64,000 nt of DNA from a bacterium (GCA_023228085.1 JALOBW010000003.1:124001-188000), one strand, 5' to 3'; shown: positions 42,818 through 50,135, counted from the stretch's first letter. Notes: generated by a model not told the origin, from the sequence alone. Numbers and translations are program-made.

Positions 42818-43483
42818 TTAATCAAGGGAGGTGTTCTTGCGGGCATTAGTTACGCGAAGTGGCATTACATAAACATAGTTGAAAAATTCTTCTAAGAATA
42901 GCTTGGTTTCTAGGGCGATTTTCTCATCTACATCCTTTAGGTTGTCACTCTGGGGGTGTGCCGCCCAGTTGCCAAAAATCCTAATACTATATGCCCATTC
43001 TTTTATATCCTTTGTAAGGAAGGAAGCGTTCTTTATCTGTTCTATCAGGTCCAGCTTCCTGCTCGCTCCCCTATCTATAAGTGCCGCCTGCAAAGACCTC
43101 CTAAATATGGATACCGCAGCTCGTGGACACTTGTTGTGCAGACAGATAACTCCTTCTATAAAATCTTCCAAAGCGTTTAGCGGGACAGCACCATCAAACT
43201 TGCTAACATTGGGCGCTTTTTCTTTTGGAAACTTGTCTTGCCAGCCTACTGCCGATAGATTATTATTGCTGAATTCGTTTTTGCAAAATTTAAAAGTCTT
43301 TAGGATTAATTTTTTACATGGCACGCATCTAAAAATAGCATAATAGATAATGCTGTCATCGCCTTCTTGATAACTATCAGAAAACAGTAATTGAAAATGT
43401 GCTCTGGATTCGCAATGAGGACAAATATCTACTAGATCCTTTATGGCAACTTGAAACATTGTTCTTGTTTGCATTTTAGCCAT
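42818..43483 (-). CDS. DUF4145 domain-containing protein
   Basis: The 221-residue protein starts with a zinc-ribbon-like pair (ICPHCESRAHFQ and FRCVPCKKLIL), followed by the DUF4145 helical domain (CPRAAVSIFRRSLQAALIDRG, the helix with RR-L, and IRIFGNWAAHPQSDNLKDVD). The NWAAHP motif is typical. DUF4145 domains often occur fused to or near restriction enzymes and other defence genes, and may be RNA- or nucleotide-related, but the activity is not known. AAAGGA upstream is a reasonable ribosome binding site. It lies between a HaeIII-like pair and an OLD-like ATPase gene. Confidence 0.8.
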   Translation of the reverse strand: MAKMQTRTMFQVAIKDLVDICPHCESRAHFQLLFSDSYQEGDDSIIYYAIFRCVPCKKLILKTFKFCKNEFSNNNLSAVGWQDKFPKEKAPNVSKFDGAVPLNALEDFIEGVICLHNKCPRAAVSIFRRSLQAALIDRGASRKLDLIEQIKNASFLTKDIKEWAYSIRIFGNWAAHPQSDNLKDVDEKIALETKLFLEEFFNYVYVMPLRVTNARKNTSLD

Positions 43484-43525
43484 GTTTTTAATCCTTTTAA
43501 TTTTTAAGTTTTCTTTTTTTCTTTG

Positions 43526-43614
43526 TCATTCCCGCTTGTCTCGCCGCAGACGGACGGAGGCGGGAATCTTATAAGTTTTCTTTTTTTGTCATTCCCGCGG
43601 AGGCGGGAATCTTA
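43526..43614. repeat. Two ATTCCC/GGGAAT hairpin modules
   Basis: TCATTCCCGC...GCGGGAATCTT, then a shorter TCATTCCCGC-GGAG-GCGGGAATC. Both are copies of the hairpin module that is followed by GACAAA in the opposite orientation in the mosaic repeats at 25.3, 49.2, 49.4, 51.85, 52.0, 52.7 and 54.96 kb. This type of inverted repeat (TCATTCCC...GGGAAT) resembles Neisseria dRS3-like repeats. Confidence 0.85.
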
Positions 43615-43639
43615 AAGGAAAAATTGCATAAAATAAAAC

Positions 43640-43858
43640 AGCTAAGTCAGCTGGAGTAAGTTGATGCTTATACACAAAACCCCACGCCAGCCAGGCCTTG
43701 CGGCCCCATACCGGTTTCCCGATACGACCCAACGAAGAGCTGCTGAACGGGGGGTTCAGTATCTTCGTTGGGATTCCCGACCATATCCTTTGGAAGAACC
43801 AAAGGGGTTAGGTCGCTGGTCTTTCGGCCAGTGATTAAGTTGTAATTGCATTCTACCA
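43640..43858 (-). ncRNA. Unidentified structured RNA in the defence island
   Basis: No protein frame fits here. Read on the minus strand, five local helices form one after another: CTGG(CCGAAAGA)CCAG; CGACC...CCTTTGG-TTCTT-CCAAAGG...GGTCG; a 10-bp stem CCCAACGAAG/CTTCGTTGGG that carries an inner CTGAAC-CCCCC-GTTCAG hairpin; TATCGG-GAAA-CCGGTA; and GGCC-GCAA-GGCC. The GAAA and GCAA loops are GNRA only on this strand, which fixes orientation. A TAGAAT box lies just before (43853-43858) and a weak hairpin with TTTTATTTT ends it near 43640. Extending the 5' side to 43897 adds a 9-bp inverted repeat. I could not match it to RNase P RNA, tmRNA, SRP RNA or 6S RNA. Confidence 0.65.
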
Positions 43859-43950
43859 GAAAAATTGAGGGAGGAGAAGAGTGCTACAAATTACAACGTT
43901 AAATTAATTCAAATTTCTATTTTTCTTTTTTTATAATACTTTTCAATTTT

Positions 43951-45699
43951 TTAGTCAGAGTCTACAATTTTTTTAATGATTTTAAATATCTCTTTAAAAT
44001 TTTTAAAATCATCTCTTGATCCGTTTTGGCAAATCCAAGTGCAAACAGTTTGTTTTTGACCATCAACAATTTTATGCTCTTTTTCTTCTGTGCCAACAAC
44101 ACGATACTGAAAACATTTTAAATTACCTTCTTTCGCCCTATCAATTAACTTTTTTTCAAAAAGATTTTCTATTCCTTTTTGAAGAGGATTTTCATCAAAT
44201 TTAGGTATTTTTCTAACATAAAGAATACTATTGTAGTCTTCTTCTGTAATATGCTCTTCGGGGTCATTTAGTAAAACAACTTTTTGGCTTAACAAATTTA
44301 GATTTGCTCTAAGCAGTTTTTGAGCATTAGACAGCGCATTATTGTTTGAGTTTTTAGTTCCAATCTGAGTTTTTTCTCCTATGATATCAATTTCAAAATT
44401 GTCATGTTTTTCTGTGTATAATTCATATGCTTTTTTAATATACTGAACATCTGTCGGACCCTCTACATAAATAATCGGTTTTTTATTAGCAATAACTTTT
44501 ATTTTTACTTCATTTTCGAATTTTTCCGTTTCTTTTAAAACATTATATGCATTTTCAAACTCAGAAAATCTTTCTATCGTTATTAGATCTCCTTTTGGCA
44601 TATTTCTAACCTCAAATTCTTCTTCGCTAAAAGCTTTTTTCATACCCAACAAAAACAAAGGTGAATGTGTAGTAATAATAAATTGAATTTTTGGAAATAG
44701 TTTTATCAGTTCTGGTACTACTGAATTTTGCAAATCTGTATGTAAATGAACGTCTATTTCATCTATTACAACAATTCCTTGTATTTGATTAAGTTGTTTT
44801 GAATAATTTTCACCATGACGAATGACATTTATAAAAAGATTTAACAGAATGGATTCTCCTAAAGAAAGATTATCTATACTAGGAAGTATTTGCTTAGGTT
44901 TATCTGAACCATCTTCTTCCACTATAGAAACTCTATATCCACTTCTTGGACCAATAGCAAATTTATAGTTTGTATTCTTTAATATCTTTCCTAAAATAAG
45001 GTTTATGTTATTCCACAAGATTACATTAATAGGATTTACTTTTTGGACGTATCTATCGAGAACTAAATCTAACAAAAAAGATTTATTTTCTCTTACTGAT
45101 GATATTATTTCAAATTCCTTTGCTAATTTTCCAGCAAAAAATTTTTTATCCTCGAATCTTGGATAATCTCTAAAAGGATCATTTTTCCAAAAAGGTTCTT
45201 CGTACCTATAAGCTGGTTGGAAAAAGTGCACACCTTGAATGAACTCATTTTGCAATTTTTCTTTTCTAAGATTATTTACTTCCGTTACTTTTTTTTGAGA
45301 TTTTTTTGAATCATCTGGAGAAAGTTCAAAATCCGTAATATAATCTGTGAAATCTTCTTTTTCCACTTTACCAAATTTATCAAAGTATTCTAAAACTTGA
45401 TTTTCGCTATCAATAAATTTTAAAAGAGAAAATCCTTCGTTTTTGCCCATTTTTACATTTACACTGCCTGAAATTTTATAATAACTCCTTACGAGTCCAT
45501 CTTGAATGCCTACATCATCAAAAAGAGAGCTCCCAATTTCATAGAAACTATCTATTATTTGTGACTGTAAAATTGTTTTTCCAGATCCATTTTCACCAAC
45601 AAAAATTATTGGCTTGGGATTTCCATCTTTAAAAGGTAATTCAACAAAAAAATCTTCTATTGGTCCTATGTTTTTGATAGCAATATTTTTTAGATACAT
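43951..45699 (-). CDS. AAA ATPase with C-terminal TOPRIM-like domain (OLD-like nuclease)
   Basis: The 582-residue protein starts as an SMC/OLD-type ATPase: MYLKNIAIKNIGPIEDF, Walker A GENGSGKT (residues 35-42), signature NLSLGE (near 280), Walker B GIVVIDEIDVHLH (near 312) and the H-loop IITTHSPLFL. From about residue 405 a TOPRIM-like segment follows (IIYVEGPTDVQYIKKAYEL with the catalytic Glu, then KVVLLNDPEEH). This is the plan of OLD-family nucleases, used in phage defence in Gabija (GajA), some retrons and PARIS. No GajB helicase or reverse transcriptase is adjacent, so it may act alone or with the nearby RNA and DUF4145 gene. Restriction genes on both sides support a defence role. Confidence 0.82.
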   Translation of the reverse strand: MYLKNIAIKNIGPIEDFFVELPFKDGNPKPIIFVGENGSGKTILQSQIIDSFYEIGSSLFDDVGIQDGLVRSYYKISGSVNVKMGKNEGFSLLKFIDSENQVLEYFDKFGKVEKEDFTDYITDFELSPDDSKKSQKKVTEVNNLRKEKLQNEFIQGVHFFQPAYRYEEPFWKNDPFRDYPRFEDKKFFAGKLAKEFEIISSVRENKSFLLDLVLDRYVQKVNPINVILWNNINLILGKILKNTNYKFAIGPRSGYRVSIVEEDGSDKPKQILPSIDNLSLGESILLNLFINVIRHGENYSKQLNQIQGIVVIDEIDVHLHTDLQNSVVPELIKLFPKIQFIITTHSPLFLLGMKKAFSEEEFEVRNMPKGDLITIERFSEFENAYNVLKETEKFENEVKIKVIANKKPIIYVEGPTDVQYIKKAYELYTEKHDNFEIDIIGEKTQIGTKNSNNNALSNAQKLLRANLNLLSQKVVLLNDPEEHITEEDYNSILYVRKIPKFDENPLQKGIENLFEKKLIDRAKEGNLKCFQYRVVGTEEKEHKIVDGQKQTVCTWICQNGSRDDFKNFKEIFKIIKKIVDSD

Positions 45700-45939
45700 A
45701 TATTTTATTTATTTTCGTCAATATTTTTAATAATCTGCCATCGCCCTTCGCAGTTTTTGTTTTTTAGAAACAAAGCACTTTAATGTATTACATTTACTGT
45801 ACTTCAAGAGAATAATCTATCTAACACAAAAGAACTGTAATAAAATAATACAAAATTATCTTCTAGAGATTCTTGATTTTATGAGCAAAATCTTTAACTA
45901 AATATTGGACCTTTTGGCTTTTGTAGTCAAGTTTTATTA

Positions 45940-45966
45940 AAGCAAAACCACCTTTTTAGGTGGTGT
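45940..45966 (-). terminator. Terminator of the second restriction-modification cassette
   Basis: ACCACCT, loop TTTT, AGGTGGT, followed on the minus strand by TTTTGCTTTAAT, about 30 bases after the methyltransferase stop. The remaining gap to 45700 is AT-rich with no supported feature. Confidence 0.75.
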
Positions 45967-45995
45967 TAGTTCGGATAGATAAATTGATTTACAGA

Positions 45996-46754
45996 TTACT
46001 TTTGGAATACAAAGAGGTGCTCGTGCATTATCAGTAAGAAGTTTGATTCTTTTGATTTTGTAATCCAAAATCCTGTTGCCTTGCAATTAAACTGCCTTTT
46101 TATTATATCTTCTTTCAAGATAAAACCTACATCTATGAATTTCTGCATTACTTTAAAAGCAAGGGGCTGATACATTTTGTTTCTGCGTGTATCCCCCATC
46201 AAAATTGCACAATATTTTCCTTTCTTTAAGATTCTAAATAGTTCTTTTGCAACTTTTTCTATTTCGTCAACAAAAATATCTATATTATGTATATTTGATA
46301 AATCCTCTTTTATTTTGCCCTCGCTGTATTTTATAATATCTGCATATGGTGGATGAGTTAAAACAAAATCAATCTCATCATCTTTGATGAAATTCATATC
46401 CCTTGCATCGCATTTAATCACTCTTTGTTTTGATTTGTTATTCGCTTCAAACTCAAGGCATTCTTTAGTTCTTGCTAGCGCTTCTTCATTGATATCAACG
46501 CAAGTGATGTGACGGTTTAAGATTTTTGCTTCTATTGCCGTAGTTCCGCCACCAACCATGCAGTCAAGCAAATGATCTCCTTCGTTTGAGTATCTTAAAA
46601 TAAGATTACGCACCACTTCGGGTGACCAATTTCCGCGCCAATCTGAGGTGTGAGTTGCCCAATTCCCTCGTCTTGGAAACGCCCATACCGTTGTGCATTC
46701 AAGCTCAAAATCATTAGGACACAATTTTAAACCTTTTTCTTTTTTGATTTCCAT
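45996..46754 (-). CDS. DNA methyltransferase (N6-adenine/N4-cytosine type)
   Basis: A 252-residue amino-methyltransferase: SAM-binding motif I LLDCMVGGGTTAIEAKIL (near residue 62) precedes catalytic motif IV FVLTHPPYADII (near 133), with PEVVRNLILRYSNEGD (motif X-like) before both. THPPY is a variant of the usual (D/N/S)PPY. N-terminal LECTTVWAFPRRGNWATHTSDWRGNWSP is typical of this type. As last gene of a cassette with a nuclease and a Dam-type methylase, it probably protects the other strand or a hemi-methylated form of the target. N4-cytosine versus N6-adenine cannot be decided from sequence. Confidence 0.82.
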   Translation of the reverse strand: MEIKKEKGLKLCPNDFELECTTVWAFPRRGNWATHTSDWRGNWSPEVVRNLILRYSNEGDHLLDCMVGGGTTAIEAKILNRHITCVDINEEALARTKECLEFEANNKSKQRVIKCDARDMNFIKDDEIDFVLTHPPYADIIKYSEGKIKEDLSNIHNIDIFVDEIEKVAKELFRILKKGKYCAILMGDTRRNKMYQPLAFKVMQKFIDVGFILKEDIIKRQFNCKATGFWITKSKESNFLLIMHEHLFVFQK

Positions 46755-46788
46755 AAACTTTATAGTTCAGTCTATCTAGTAAATCAAA

Positions 46789-47403
46789 TTAGTTATATTT
46801 TTTATCGCTATAGCCTATTTTTTTCAAAATATCAGTGAAAGCAACGTATTCAATATTATGGTCTTTATAAAACGCCAAACTTTCTCTTAACTCTTGAGTT
46901 TGATTATTTTTATCTAGCAAATCCCCGAAAGCAAATTTTCCCCTTGCTTCATACTCTTGATATCCAACCAGAACGATTTGAAGAGGTTTTTTGTATAAGC
47001 GAGGCAATTCGCCATACTTTAGAGGAACTCCGAGTATCTTCTCTCCTGCGGTTCCTGGTGTACACCAGCTCCTACCTTTCACTTCATAAACATAATCATC
47101 ACATTCCAAATCTGGATCATATTTTTTATCCCTTAATGAACTCTTTTTTTGCTCAGTCTTTCTTACATTTTTTCTTCCGAGTTTTATAAGAGCCTCCTTC
47201 ACTAGATCTTGGCATAATACAGTAGTCCACTGTTTTCCGTCATCAGTTCCCATTACTTTATTTCCCCACTTCTTTTCTTCTTCTTTTGCTTCTTTTAATT
47301 TTTTTTCGCTTTCTGTGTTTTTTAAAGAAACATCAGTAATACCTTCATAGCACCACTTAATAACTTCTGGATTATTTATCAATTTAAAATTGTAATCATT
47401 CAT
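46789..47403 (-). CDS. Putative type II restriction endonuclease
   Basis: The 204-residue protein sits between two DNA methyltransferase genes. A PD-(D/E)XK-like active site is visible: YDPDLECDDYVYEVKGRSWC (D, then ExK near residue 107). The C-terminal half (LKYGELPRLYKKPLQIVLVGYQEYE) is hydrophobic and strand-rich as expected for the core. I chose the ATG at 47403, which is preceded by AAAAGGA; a GTG start at 47430 would add nine residues. Target sequence unknown. The family is not one I recognise by name, so the nuclease call rests on context and the ExK motif. Confidence 0.68.
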   Translation of the reverse strand: MNDYNFKLINNPEVIKWCYEGITDVSLKNTESEKKLKEAKEEEKKWGNKVMGTDDGKQWTTVLCQDLVKEALIKLGRKNVRKTEQKKSSLRDKKYDPDLECDDYVYEVKGRSWCTPGTAGEKILGVPLKYGELPRLYKKPLQIVLVGYQEYEARGKFAFGDLLDKNNQTQELRESLAFYKDHNIEYVAFTDILKKIGYSDKKYN

Positions 47404-47433
47404 AAAATCCTTTTTCCTTCTTAAAAACACCTA

Positions 47434-48390
47434 TTAGTAATTTGTTATCAATACCTCACTAATCTTCCCTCTTTTGGAAGCATTGGAGTTAATAGCACGA
47501 TTTGCTTGTACTTTCGTAATACGAACACCTTCAAGTCCAGAATAAATTTTGTTTATGAATAAAGTATCAGAGTTGGAGAGCATAACAAAACAACCTCTTT
47601 TATGTAATTTTACAAATACATCTCTTAATTCAATCTGTTCTTTATCCAAAAATGATTTATTGGTATAAGAAGTAAACGAAGCAGTTTTGCTTGCTGGATA
47701 ATAAGGCGGATCAAAATAAACAAAATCTCCTCTTTTTGCTTTTTTGAGTACTTCTTTATAGTCCTGTTTTTTTATCTCAACATTTTTTAAAGCTTTAGAT
47801 GCCTTTCGGAGATTATCTTCATCGCAAATAAGAGGATTGGTGTATTTACCAAATGGAACATTAAATTTACCCTTACTGTTTACACGATACATACCATTGA
47901 AACAAGTTCTATTTAAATAAATAAAACGAGAAGCAATATCCAAATCGGAAAGGTCTTCCGGGTTTCGCGAACGTATTTTTAAAAAATATTCTTTATCTAC
48001 TTTATGCTTTTTGAGTGATTTTATTAGGCTTTCAATATCACTTTTAATAATATTGTAAGTAACGACGAGCTCATGATTAAGATCAGAAAGATGAGCCCTT
48101 TCAGGAAGTAAATCAAAGAATACAGCACCACCACCAACAAAGGGTTCAAAATATTTTCCATTTTTAATATTAAACTTTTCGGGTGGATAAAGATTCATTA
48201 AGCGAAATTGTGCGAGGAGTTGTCTTTTCCCCCCCACCCACTTAACAAATGGCTTTGGCTTTTCTGCGATAATACGGGAAGAGTCTTCTATGAGATTAGT
48301 CTTATCTGCAAGAGAAAAAACCCTGTGAGCATAAATTAAATTTATGTTAAAAGTTGTTGCCAACTCTGTTATCGCTTCGTTTTTTGTCAT
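47434..48390 (-). CDS. dam: DNA adenine methyltransferase, Dam/D12 class
   Basis: The 318-residue enzyme has the D12-class layout: KPFVKWVGGKRQLLAQF (motif X, residue ~48), YFEPFVGGGAVFFDLLPE (motif I), LNRTCFNGMYRVNSKGKFNVPFG (target-recognition part) and the catalytic DFVYFDPPYYPASKTASFTSY (motif IV, near 228). D12 enzymes mostly methylate adenine in GATC or related sites; the target here is not proven. Residues 1-47 are an extra N-terminal helical segment absent from E. coli Dam. Presence of a cognate-looking nuclease directly downstream marks it as a restriction-modification component rather than an orphan Dam. Confidence 0.9.
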   Translation of the reverse strand: MTKNEAITELATTFNINLIYAHRVFSLADKTNLIEDSSRIIAEKPKPFVKWVGGKRQLLAQFRLMNLYPPEKFNIKNGKYFEPFVGGGAVFFDLLPERAHLSDLNHELVVTYNIIKSDIESLIKSLKKHKVDKEYFLKIRSRNPEDLSDLDIASRFIYLNRTCFNGMYRVNSKGKFNVPFGKYTNPLICDEDNLRKASKALKNVEIKKQDYKEVLKKAKRGDFVYFDPPYYPASKTASFTSYTNKSFLDKEQIELRDVFVKLHKRGCFVMLSNSDTLFINKIYSGLEGVRITKVQANRAINSNASKRGKISEVLITNY

Positions 48391-48634
48391 AAACTTTGTT
48401 TTATTAAATCACTAATACTCTTGCAATTTTTTGCGGAAAATTCATGTATAATGTAATTATATTCAATCCTAATCAGTAATTGTGCCTAAAGAAATGTAAA
48501 TTATTTAGAGTATTACTTGCAATTCTTCCCTTTCGATTTTTGATTGTGAACGCCTCTTAAACCGAAATATACCTAGTTTATTATATCATCACATAAAAAA
48601 TTATACAAAACTAATTACTGCGGTATGCGGGAGG

Positions 48635-48654
48635 GATTCCGCAACAAAAAAAGA
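48635..48654. repeat. 20-bp direct repeat, copy 1
   Basis: GATTCCGCAAC followed by an A run and GA, identical over 20 bases to 48851-48870. The two copies bracket the two tandem structured elements C and B. Upstream of it, 48391-48634 is AT-rich with a possible plus-strand TATAAT near 48456 but no gene that I can support. Confidence 0.85.
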
Positions 48655-48658
48655 CGAG

Positions 48659-48747
48659 GGAGGGATTCGTCCTTAAATATTTTTCTGCTGAAAAATTTTA
48701 ACGACCCGACTCGGCACCAGCCCGTGCCTCCGTCTTCGAATCCCCTT
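48659..48747 (-). repeat. tRNA-adjacent structured element, copy C
   Basis: Outer stem of eight perfect pairs, GGGATTCG with CGAATCCC (48737-48744 with 48662-48669). Inside, on the minus strand: GAAGAC, hairpin 1 GGCAC-GGGCTG-GTGCC, a GGGTCGTTAA link, and hairpin 2 ATTTTT-CAGCAG-AAAAAT extended by TTAAA/TTTAA around a bulged A. Same plan as copies A, B and D, with different stem sequences. Overlapping frames of about 80 codons are spurious. Confidence 0.85.
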
Positions 48748-48756
48748 CCTTGCATT

Positions 48757-48850
48757 GGGAGGGATTCGCCCCATCGCATCAATTTCTGCTGAAATTGGCT
48801 CCGGGACCTGACTTTTGCCTCAGTCAGGCAAAAGTCTTCGAATCCCGCCC
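48757..48850 (-). repeat. tRNA-adjacent structured element, copy B
   Basis: Outer stem GGGATTCG/CGAATCCC (48839-48846 with 48761-48768). Hairpin 1 is CTTTTGCCT-GACTG-AGGCAAAAG (nine pairs). Hairpin 2 is CAATTT-CAGCAG-AAATTG. A link with GGTCCCGGAGC precedes hairpin 2 and GATGCGATGGGG follows. It lies downstream of the tRNA-Ser(GCU) gene and its terminator, in tandem with copy C. Confidence 0.88.
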
Positions 48851-48870
48851 GATTCCGCAACAAAAAAAGA
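48851..48870. repeat. 20-bp direct repeat, copy 2
   Basis: Identical to 48635-48654. Its A run forms the T tract of the minus-strand terminator at 48862-48886. Confidence 0.85.
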
Positions 48871-48886
48871 TGCTATAATAGCATCT
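48862..48886 (-). terminator. Terminator downstream of tRNA-Ser(GCU)
   Basis: GATGCTA, loop TTA, TAGCATC and seven T on the minus strand. It ends the transcript containing the tRNA and its 65-nt tail element. Confidence 0.9.
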
Positions 48887-48897
48887 AAGTTTTGATT

Positions 48898-48963
48898 GCC
48901 CGCTTTCGCTCGTCTTCATGCGGACTTTGTCCGCCGAAGCTGAGCTTCAGCGAGGCGAAGGCG
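48898..48963 (-). repeat. tRNA-Ser tail element, copy 1
   Basis: Directly joined to the tRNA 3' end. It folds as a three-way junction: closing stem CTTCGCCTCG with CGAGCGAAAGCG (one bulge), arm 1 CTGAAGC-TCA-GCTTCGG, arm 2 CGGAC-AAA-GTCCG. A copy with only a handful of changes is at 59713-59777, also next to a tRNA-Ser 3' end. Confidence 0.88.
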
Positions 48964-49048
48964 GAGAGGGAGGGATTCGAACCCTCGAACCGTTTTCACA
49001 GTTAACATCTTAGCAGGATGCCCCATTCGGCCACTCTGGCACCTCTCC
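48962..49048 (-). tRNA. tRNA-Ser(GCU)
   Basis: An 87-nt class II tRNA. Acceptor GGAGAGG/CCTCTCC with discriminator G; anticodon arm CATCCTGCTAAGATG gives anticodon GCU (reads AGC/AGU); a long variable arm near GTGAAAAC; T arm GAGGGTTCGAATCCCTC. The CCA end is not encoded: the next bases are CCT, running into the tail element, so a CCA-adding enzyme is needed. Confidence 0.93.
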
Positions 49049-49104
49049 AATATTTCAATATAACTATACTATATAAAAAAGGGGCTTAGGTCAATATACG
49101 TTTT

Positions 49105-49521
49105 TTAGGGATTAGTAACTCGTAATTCGTAACTAGTACTTGGTAGCTTTCTTGAGAGAAAGCTTAAGGAATTCTTATAGATTCCCCTCTTCAGGGGAAT
49201 GACAAATAGAACGGCGGGAATGACAAGAATAATTAGGGATTAGTAACTCGTCCGCCTTCGGTTCGCCGAAGCGAATCTTTGGCGGATAAATCCGCCGAAG
49301 GGTTGTGAAGGTGACCTACGCCCTTCGGGCTTCTGCGAGATAAATAATTAGTGCTTTGTGGTTTGCCTTTGGTAAACTTGAAGATATCTTATTAGATTCC
49401 CCTCTTCATCCACCTGCGGCGAGATAAGCCCTCCATAGGCGGGTAAACGGGAATGACAAGCAGGAGAAGGGATTAGGAGGTCCAACCTTTTGAAGGTCGG
49501 ACCTCCAAAAGGTCGGACCTC
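49105..49521. repeat. Mosaic intergenic repeat, copy 3 (most complete)
   Basis: Fills the gap between tRNA-Ser(GCU) and the gene at 49560. Order: GGGATTAGTAACTCG start; TACTTGGTAGC module with a CTTTCTTGAGAGAAAG hairpin; ATTCCCCTCTTCAGGGGAAT hairpin with GACAAA; a GCGGGAATGACAA fragment; a second GGGATTAGTAAC start; the full nested-hairpin module (CCGCCTTCGGTTCGCCGAAG to TTCTGCGAGATAAATAATT); a TTTGGTAAACTTGAAGA module; a second ATTCCC...GGGAATGACAA hairpin; and a pair of AGGTC-G-GACCT palindromes (49495-49521). Confidence 0.88.
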
Positions 49522-49544
49522 TCGTGAGTCTTCGTGAAAATTAA

Positions 49545-49576
49545 TAAAAAAAACAGGCTTTAATAAATGCCTGTAT
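49545..49576 (-). terminator. Terminator overlapping the 3' end of the gene at 49560
   Basis: ACAGGC and GCCTGT pair around a ten-base loop that contains the stop codon of the gene; a seven-T run follows on the minus strand. Confidence 0.82.
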
Positions 49577-50018
49577 ACATAATGGAGACTATAATTCTCT
49601 CCTCGGTATCATCTTGCTTTCTGATTTCATATCCAGAAAACTCAATTGCAAGAGATGGATTAGTTTCGTTTTCTGATTCAAGAATGTCCTCAATTGTACT
49701 CATCCACTCTTCGTGACGAGATTCTATCAGGCTTTCAATATACCTGATTACTCCATCAATTGGAGATCGGACATTGTTCAACGGAAACATCTTCCATGCA
49801 TATTTGCCATTGGAAGAGCTACTTTCTCTTGCTCCATCTGGAAGATTACTTCCACATATCATCAATACTGGTAGCTTGTCTCCCTGCAATTTATGCGAAT
49901 GGAGTTCGGAAATACCGATTTCCACATTTTTTTTGATAATGGTTGAAATTGCAGTCCTCAGCCAAATATGGACGTCATTGATTGAGGTGACTTCAACGCC
50001 AAATCTATGAACGCTCAT
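49560..50018 (-). CDS. Hypothetical protein, 152 aa
   Basis: Not recognised. The product is soluble, of mixed alpha/beta composition, with an acidic helix near residues 95-120 (IDGVIRYIESLIESRHEEW) and a C-terminal strand pair. I prefer the ATG at 50018 (MSVHRFGVEVTS), with AGGG ten bases upstream, over a GTG at 50027. It stands alone with an overlapping terminator and the mosaic repeat behind it. No motif suggests a function. Confidence 0.6.
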   Translation of the reverse strand: MSVHRFGVEVTSINDVHIWLRTAISTIIKKNVEIGISELHSHKLQGDKLPVLMICGSNLPDGARESSSSNGKYAWKMFPLNNVRSPIDGVIRYIESLIESRHEEWMSTIEDILESENETNPSLAIEFSGYEIRKQDDTEERIIVSIMYTGIY

Positions 50019-50099
50019 TACTATCACGCCCTGCAGCGCTTTTATATAATAACATAAAAGTATATTTTTAGCAAATACGATAAGATGTTAATACTTTAC

Positions 50100-50127
50100 T
50101 AGACTTTTAAGCTTCTTGCTTTATAAT
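50100..50127 (+). promoter_or_regulatory. Promoter of the gene at 50136
   Basis: TAGACT, 16-base spacer, TATAAT. The predicted start is at most a base or two from the ATG, so the mRNA is probably leaderless. Confidence 0.6.
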
Positions 50128-50135
50128 TAAAACAT

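Noticed and set aside
43640..43858. RNase P RNA, tmRNA, SRP RNA or 6S RNA
   Set aside because: The conserved cores I know (GAGGAAAGTCC for RNase P, a tRNA-like end for tmRNA, GGAAG-type helix 8 of SRP, the long central bubble of 6S) are not visible. Covariance search would decide.
43839..43897. CRISPR-repeat-like palindrome
   Set aside because: Its TTGTAGCAC portion recalls some type II CRISPR repeats, but there is only one copy, no spacer-sized periodicity and no cas genes in the window.
43640..45699. Retron or Gabija system around the OLD-like gene
   Set aside because: No reverse transcriptase and no UvrD-like helicase gene is present on either side.
48615..48863. 82-codon minus-strand frame
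   Set aside because: It covers the two tandem structured elements and follows their stems; no start context and no protein-like pattern.
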